NCBI GenBank assembly: GCA_022393335.1
Contig: JAJEKB010021383.1
Span: forward strand, 492,736 to 556,735
Source of the DNA: Macrotrachela quadricornifera
Lineage: Eukaryota > Rotifera > Eurotatoria > Philodinida > Philodinidae
Direction of reading: 5' to 3'
Length of the DNA stretch: 64,000 nucleotides
Both the position numbers and the translations under genes were made by a program. Position 1 is the stretch's first letter; each line of letters starts with the position of its first letter. Shown here one piece after another: positions 59,335 to 64,000 of the stretch. The notes beneath the pieces are model-generated. The model saw only the letters and a program-made list of their open reading frames with translations. It did no database searches and was not told the origin of the DNA.

Positions 59335-59530
59335 ATTTCAAGGATGCTACGGCAGCCAAGAATGTCGAAGATGTCAAGAAATTCACAGAAGTCAAGGATA
59401 CGAAGAAAGTCAAGGGAGCCAACTAAATCAGTGATCTTAGAGATACGAAGGATACTTCACAAGTCAAAGAATTCAAGTGTATGAAGGAAGACAAGACTAT
59501 TAAGGAGGTCAAAGATACCAAAGAGCGCGA
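59335..59530 (+). repeat. Degenerate purine-rich tandem repeat
   Basis: Loosely repeated units of about 21-27 bases built on AAGGATACGAAGAAAGTCAAG and AAGTCAAGGA. Could be an eroded satellite or a decayed Lys/Glu/Val-rich coding repeat; stops occur in every frame. Confidence 0.5.
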
Positions 59531-59729
59531 GCCGAAATTTGAGGGGTGTATATCCACCCTCGCCCCATTAATTGGAAAATTTTCGTTTCTTTTACAGCGA
59601 CACAAGCAGATTTCAAACAAATTTTGTTTTTTTTTAAACAATTTTGCTCGAAATACTCTTCTACACCGCCTAAAATTTTTACATTTTTTCAAAACTCGCC
59701 ACAACCTCAATCTTAGACTTTTCACGCGG

Positions 59730-59950
59730 TTCCTGGTTATAGGGGTACCCTTAGGTCCTCAAGTCGTGTATTCTGGAAGTAGCGTTGGGTCCTCAGGTCC
59801 TATATTTTTCAAGGTGCCCTTGGTTTTGCAAGCCCTATTATATAGGATTACTCATAGGTTCTGAAGTCTACTATATGAGGCTATTTATAGGTCTTCAACG
59901 GCTATTATGCAGGGTGCCTAGAGATCCTCAGGTCTTATTACATAGATAAA
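59730..59950 (+). repeat. Degenerate 40-45 bp satellite, left part
   Basis: Five or so units containing AGGTCCTCAGGTCCTATTATATAGG-like words, each 40-45 bp long and about 70 percent alike. Related units resume at 60955-61115 after the hairpin element, so the element interrupts the array. Confidence 0.6.
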
Positions 59951-59953
59951 GAA

Positions 59954-60947
59954 TGATCCAAAAGTCTTGGTAGCGCTCCCAGTAATATTGTTCATTTTCC
60001 CTTATAGTAAACTTCGAAATGCTCAAACTTTGCTATCTTATTCCTTGTAATGTGACAAATATTATCCTAAATGTTTATCTGTCTATCCTGACGAATAAGA
60101 GATTTGTATAGATGAACATTCTTAAAATTTTATTTTTCTCCATGTCGCAAAAATAATGGTTGGCACGTATTACATGTAAGTGGGCTTTCTTTACATTTTA
60201 GTTTTTCACCATTTGATACGTTGTATTAAGAAAACAAAATACACTACAAGATGCAGCGTGAAAAGCTCTACAACCTACGCCGAAAAGCGCATTTCAATTA
60301 AATAGTTTTTGGTTACATAAAGAAGCAAATTTCTATGCGATCGATGTTTGTCTTCGTTCAAAAATGGTGTTTTCTACACGAACGAAAGATTCGTCTTTTT
60401 TTCACCCTTTTTATCACCTAATAAATTTTATTCAGAAAAAAACAAAATATACCACAAGATATGGCATCAAAAGCTCTGCAATTTATACAGTACAGCATAT
60501 TAATTATATAATTATTGTTTTCGAAAAAAGTAAAACTCTGAACGATTAACTTGAAAATTGGTCGCACAAATTTTTGCTCTTTCTTTAAAACAAAATTACA
60601 TAGTTGAAATACGCTTTCTGATACAGGTTATAGAGCTTTTCACGCTGCATCTTGTAGTGTATTTTGTTTTCTTAATACAACGTATCAAATGGTGAAAAAC
60701 TAAAATGTAAAGAAAGCCCACTTACATGTAATACGTGCCAACCATTATTTTTGCGACATGGAGAAAAATAAAATTTTAAGAATGTTCATCTATACAAATC
60801 TCTTATTCGTCAGGATAGACAGATAAACATTTAGGATAATATTTGTCACATTACAAGGAATAAGATAGCAAAGTTTGAGCATTTCGAAGTTTACTATAAG
60901 GGAAAATGAACAATATTACTGGGAGCGCTACCAAGACTTTTGGATCA
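59954..60947. mobile_element. Near-perfect hairpin element inside a satellite
   Basis: Ends TGATCCAAAAGTCTTGGTAG at the left and its exact complement at the right. Arms of about 325 bp (59954-60280 and 60622-60947) look more than 97 percent identical, which suggests recent insertion or ongoing arm conversion. Core motif copies lie at both inner arm ends and at the centre. No coding capacity; no clear target duplication. Confidence 0.88.
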
Positions 60948-60954
60948 CCTTTAT

Positions 60955-61115
60955 ATTCGTAAATCGTTAACGGCTATCCTATGGAGGTAATCTTAGATTC
61001 TTAGAGCTACTCTGCGAGGAATTGATAGGTTTGTAAGGATTATCCTATCGATTACTGTTAGATCCTCCAGAGCTACTCTATGGAGGCACTCAATATCCTA
61101 TAGGTACCCTTATAT
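60955..61115 (+). repeat. Degenerate satellite, right part
   Basis: Units with GAGCTACTCTATGGAGGNA and CCTATAGGTACCCTTATA words, similar in length and composition to the array at 59730-59950. Confidence 0.5.
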
Positions 61116-62842
61116 AACGAGTGCTAGGCCATTTTTCCACTACAATGGAAAAATGTTCCACTTTCAGCAGAAATTCTTTTTCAGCATCAAACTTTCGTTA
61201 TTATTAAACTGACAATTTATTTCAATTCCATTTTTTTCTAGCAGAAACGGTTTAAATTCTAAGAAAAATGCTTTATCCGTTTCTCGATCTACAAGCAGAA
61301 ATGAAAAACATATAGAGAGAAATTCATTTGCATTTTTTTTCATGTGAAGGATATGTACCAGTAGAAGTCATCTTTTGCAGCAGAATTGGTTAAATTCTAT
61401 GAGTGATGAGTCATTCATTTCTGCAAACATAAAGCGAATTGGAAAAGAGATGGAGAGAAAGAAAAGGTTCTTTTGAAAACTATATTCGAAATTGACAGAG
61501 AAGTTAGGCAACCAATGGGTTATAGAAAGCAAATAGTTTTTGGCGAAAAAAACCTATACTCAATAATCTTTATGTGTAACAGTGAAGCTTTGTGCTGGTT
61601 GGAATAGTTTGCATCGTGTTTATTTTTTTCCGTCCTTATCGACGATGCTTTCGACTTTGCTTCTCTTGATGAAGTGGTACGATCTGTTCCGTTTGTTCAA
61701 TTATTTTTTGTATGGTGTTGATATCACCAATTTTTTCTTCATTCGTTTTTCGAGACAAGAATTGTTTTAGAAGTTAACGGTTAAATCTAGTTTTGTTTGC
61801 TCCTATTATAAAAAAAGTTTTATAGATTGGCTTGGATTTAACTGTATGTACAATATGAAATAATAGTTTATATATATATATATATTTTTCGTTCATCATT
61901 CTTTAGTTCTCTTATTGAAGCAATTCATCTTAAAAGAAAAACCATTTCTCTTTGAATGTCAGTGTTTGTGCAATTTTAAGCAATATATTATGAATATAAT
62001 TTTTCTCTTCTTCTCGTGTCCTTTCATGTTTCTACATATTTATATATTTTCCATCTCTGTTGTATATATACAATTTTATGGGGATGATCCATTTCTAGTG
62101 AAAATGGAACAATTCCCGATTCATTGACCCAATAGTTCACTGTTGATATAATAGAACTTGATGATCCTAAGGATATCGCTATATAATAGAACCTGGGGAC
62201 CTAAGGGGGCAGTCAACGGTACACTCGTATCCTCGATTCGCACAATCTCGCGATTCGACAATCCGCTTTGTCTCCTTGCCGTATTTCCATACATTTATCG
62301 TAATTTTGAAACTTTTAACAAAAATTGACTTTGTTTTTATGAGAAGAGCTTTTATCTCACGATTCTATCATGTGAATTTTATATTTTCATGACTCAATGA
62401 CATTTTATCTTGTTAGTTCTACATATATTCTCTGGATTGCATTCGTATCGCACGTATCATCCCTATATCCCCAATACACGGAATTCGCTTTTTCCCCCTT
62501 GAGATAACGGATAACTCCTGACTTAACAATTAACAGGTAATCCAACAGTCACGCCCCTCGTCTAGTATTACCATTATTATATGCCAATTCATGACAACCC
62601 TTAGTGACCTAATATACTTCAGATCTTTGGTATCCATGATTCTCTTCGTGTATATGATTGAATTTCTTGAAATGCTTGACTTCTTTAAATTTTGGTAGGT
62701 GTTTTTATTTTTCGTTTCGTTCTTCCTTGCAATCTTTTGATATTTGGTAACGTCTTATGGTTTTCTAGATTCAAAATTTCTCTAGACTTTTGAATTCACG
62801 GAATTCGAGCCGATCTCGCTTGAATTATGTTTTTATTTATAG
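61116..62842. other. Intergenic, upstream region of the ADP-ribosyltransferase gene
   Basis: AT-rich with loosely repeated TTTCAGCAGAAATTC / TTTGCAGCAGAATTGG phrases near 61160 and 61372. No gene recognised. A TTTTTATTTATAG sequence immediately before 62843 could be a splice acceptor, so an upstream exon of the next gene may lie here. Confidence 0.4.
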
Positions 62843-64000
62843 ATGTGTTCAGTAAAAAGTATAATCAAGGATCAAGCAAGTGATGCACTAGGATCAGTCA
62901 TCGGTGTCAGTACAACAGATAAGAGTCATAGTAATCAACTCCAAACAATACAATCGAAAACTATGAAAAATTTTATTATCGTCTGGTTAGACTCAAATAT
63001 TAATGGCTCAAGCGAAGATAAAGAGATTGCAGTTATGCAACTTCGACATATTGCCAGTACGATTCAGACATTTACTGAGATTAACGAATGTGTGGACTAT
63101 CTCACTAATATAACCGATGATAAAATCTTTATGATTATATATGATTACCCGTATCAAACGTTTCTTCCTCTCATCGATGAGATTTCTCAACTACACTTCA
63201 TCTATATTTTTAATCATGGTCAAGAAAAACATGAACAAGTTATGAAAGAACATAAGAAAGTAAAAGAACTGTATAATCAAATAAAACAGATAGGCGATGC
63301 AATAAAACGAGATGCTCATCGACTTGTGAGTGATTGGACACCAGTTAGTATTATGCCACCCAGTTCTTCTCTCAATGTTGATGAATTGGATCAATCGTTT
63401 ATGTACACACAGCTAATGAAAGAAATTATTATCGATCTTGATTATGATGCAAAAAAAGCTAGAGAAGAGTTCATACAATTTTGTCTTAGTGAGTCTGCTA
63501 CAGAATGTTTTCAGTCGAAGCTAATTAAACAGTTTCAGCGATGTTATGAAAATCATTCAGCGATATGGTGGTATACAAAAGAATGGTTTATATATTCATT
63601 ACTCAACAAAGCTCTACGAACACAAGATACAGAGACTATTATGAAAATGGGATTCTTTATTCAAGATCTTCATCGAGAAATCGAAAAACGATATTTGGAT
63701 GCTCATGATGCTTCAAAAAAGATCATTTATCGGGGACAAGGATTATCAAACGTTGATTTTGAAAAACTGAGAAGAAGTCAAGGCGGTCTCCTTTCATTTA
63801 ACAGTTTTTTATCGACAAGTACCGATCGAGATGTTTCATTTTTATTCGCTGATAGTAATCGACAAAATCCTGATATGACGGCCATTCTATTCAAAATGGA
63901 GATTGATCCATTAACGTCAGTTATTCCATTTGTACTGATAGACAACATTGGTAATTTTAATACTGAGGAAGAAATTTTGTTTTCGATGCATACCATTTTT
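62843..64000 (+). CDS. R-S-E class mono-ADP-ribosyltransferase, 5' part, cut by window end
   Basis: The frame is open from ATG 62843 to the last base, 386 codons so far. Residues 1-200 form an N-terminal region starting with a beta strand (NFIIVWLDSNI) and alternating helices, seen in many rotifer ART proteins. The ART catalytic domain follows: Arg297 in IYRGQGLS, Ser324 in FNSFLSTSTDRDVSF, and the ExE glutamates in NTEEEILF (375-377). This R-S-ExE signature marks arginine-specific ADP-ribosyltransferases, which move ADP-ribose from NAD+ to protein arginine. No signal peptide is present, so a cytosolic role is likely. In bdelloids this domain is usually followed by TPR repeats; that part would be outside the window. 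All three catalytic motifs are intact. The start could be an internal Met if an upstream exon exists. Confidence 0.88.
   Translation, partial: MCSVKSIIKDQASDALGSVIGVSTTDKSHSNQLQTIQSKTMKNFIIVWLDSNINGSSEDKEIAVMQLRHIASTIQTFTEINECVDYLTNITDDKIFMIIYDYPYQTFLPLIDEISQLHFIYIFNHGQEKHEQVMKEHKKVKELYNQIKQIGDAIKRDAHRLVSDWTPVSIMPPSSSLNVDELDQSFMYTQLMKEIIIDLDYDAKKAREEFIQFCLSESATECFQSKLIKQFQRCYENHSAIWWYTKEWFIYSLLNKALRTQDTETIMKMGFFIQDLHREIEKRYLDAHDASKKIIYRGQGLSNVDFEKLRRSQGGLLSFNSFLSTSTDRDVSFLFADSNRQNPDMTAILFKMEIDPLTSVIPFVLIDNIGNFNTEEEILFSMHTIF

Noticed and set aside
59423..59864. Open frames of 100 and 127 codons on opposite strands
   Set aside because: They overlap degenerate purine-rich and satellite repeats; composition follows the repeats.
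1..64000. CRISPR arrays, bacterial operons, rRNA genes and telomeric repeats
   Set aside because: No spaced direct repeats, no polycistronic layout, no rRNA-like sequence and no arrays of TGTGGG-type or TTAGGG-type telomere repeats were seen.

Overview
The window is a very AT-rich animal nuclear sequence, most likely from a bdelloid rotifer (Rotaria/Adineta type; inferred, not proven). The reasons are short introns of about 35 to 100 bp with GT-AG ends, a Penelope-like retroelement, a Mutator-like (MULE) transposon, a kinesin-light-chain-like TPR protein, an R-S-E class ADP-ribosyltransferase of the kind greatly expanded in bdelloids, a fungal/bacterial-type M35 metalloprotease, and many long inverted-repeat elements between few, compact genes.

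Layout. 72-4343: a complete-looking MULE with long terminal inverted repeats built partly from an 11-bp minisatellite, a five-exon transposase gene on + and an unrecognised three-exon gene on -. 4344-8660: relics and two inverted-repeat elements. 8664-9755 (-): seven-transmembrane receptor. 9756-16070: inverted-repeat element, then a broken Penelope-like element with a palindromic 5' end and a GC-rich repeat insertion. 18545-20032 (-): decayed pogo/Tigger-type transposase. 22365-23447: secreted M35 metalloprotease. 26229-28275: three-exon secreted protein of unknown function, preceded by 70-bp tandem repeats. 29933-30853: foldback element. 31411-31485 and 35173-35247: two tRNA-Gln(TTG)-like genes in a duplicated block flanking a small one-TM protein gene (32963-33238). 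36577-37395: glutathione S-transferase. 40209-43845 (-): 890-residue TPR protein. 45297-45798 (-): phospholipase-A2-like gene with a frameshift. 46972-48387 (-): alpha/beta hydrolase of the ABHD13/Bem46 type. 50600-61100: a cluster of foldback elements interleaved with an inverted pair of short coiled-coil genes and a neuronal-calcium-sensor pseudogene. 62843-64000: start of an ADP-ribosyltransferase gene that runs off the window.

The genes look like independent housekeeping, signalling and secreted-protein genes; nothing supports an operon or shared pathway. The most notable signals are the paired tRNA-like genes whose differences are concentrated in the 3' half and are partly compensatory, the unexplained antisense gene inside an otherwise intact MULE, the inverted pair of small paralogues split by a foldback element, and a short core motif recurring inside otherwise different inverted-repeat elements. 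Splice models were made by eye from frame continuity and GT-AG ends; all coordinates of repeats are approximate to a few bases.
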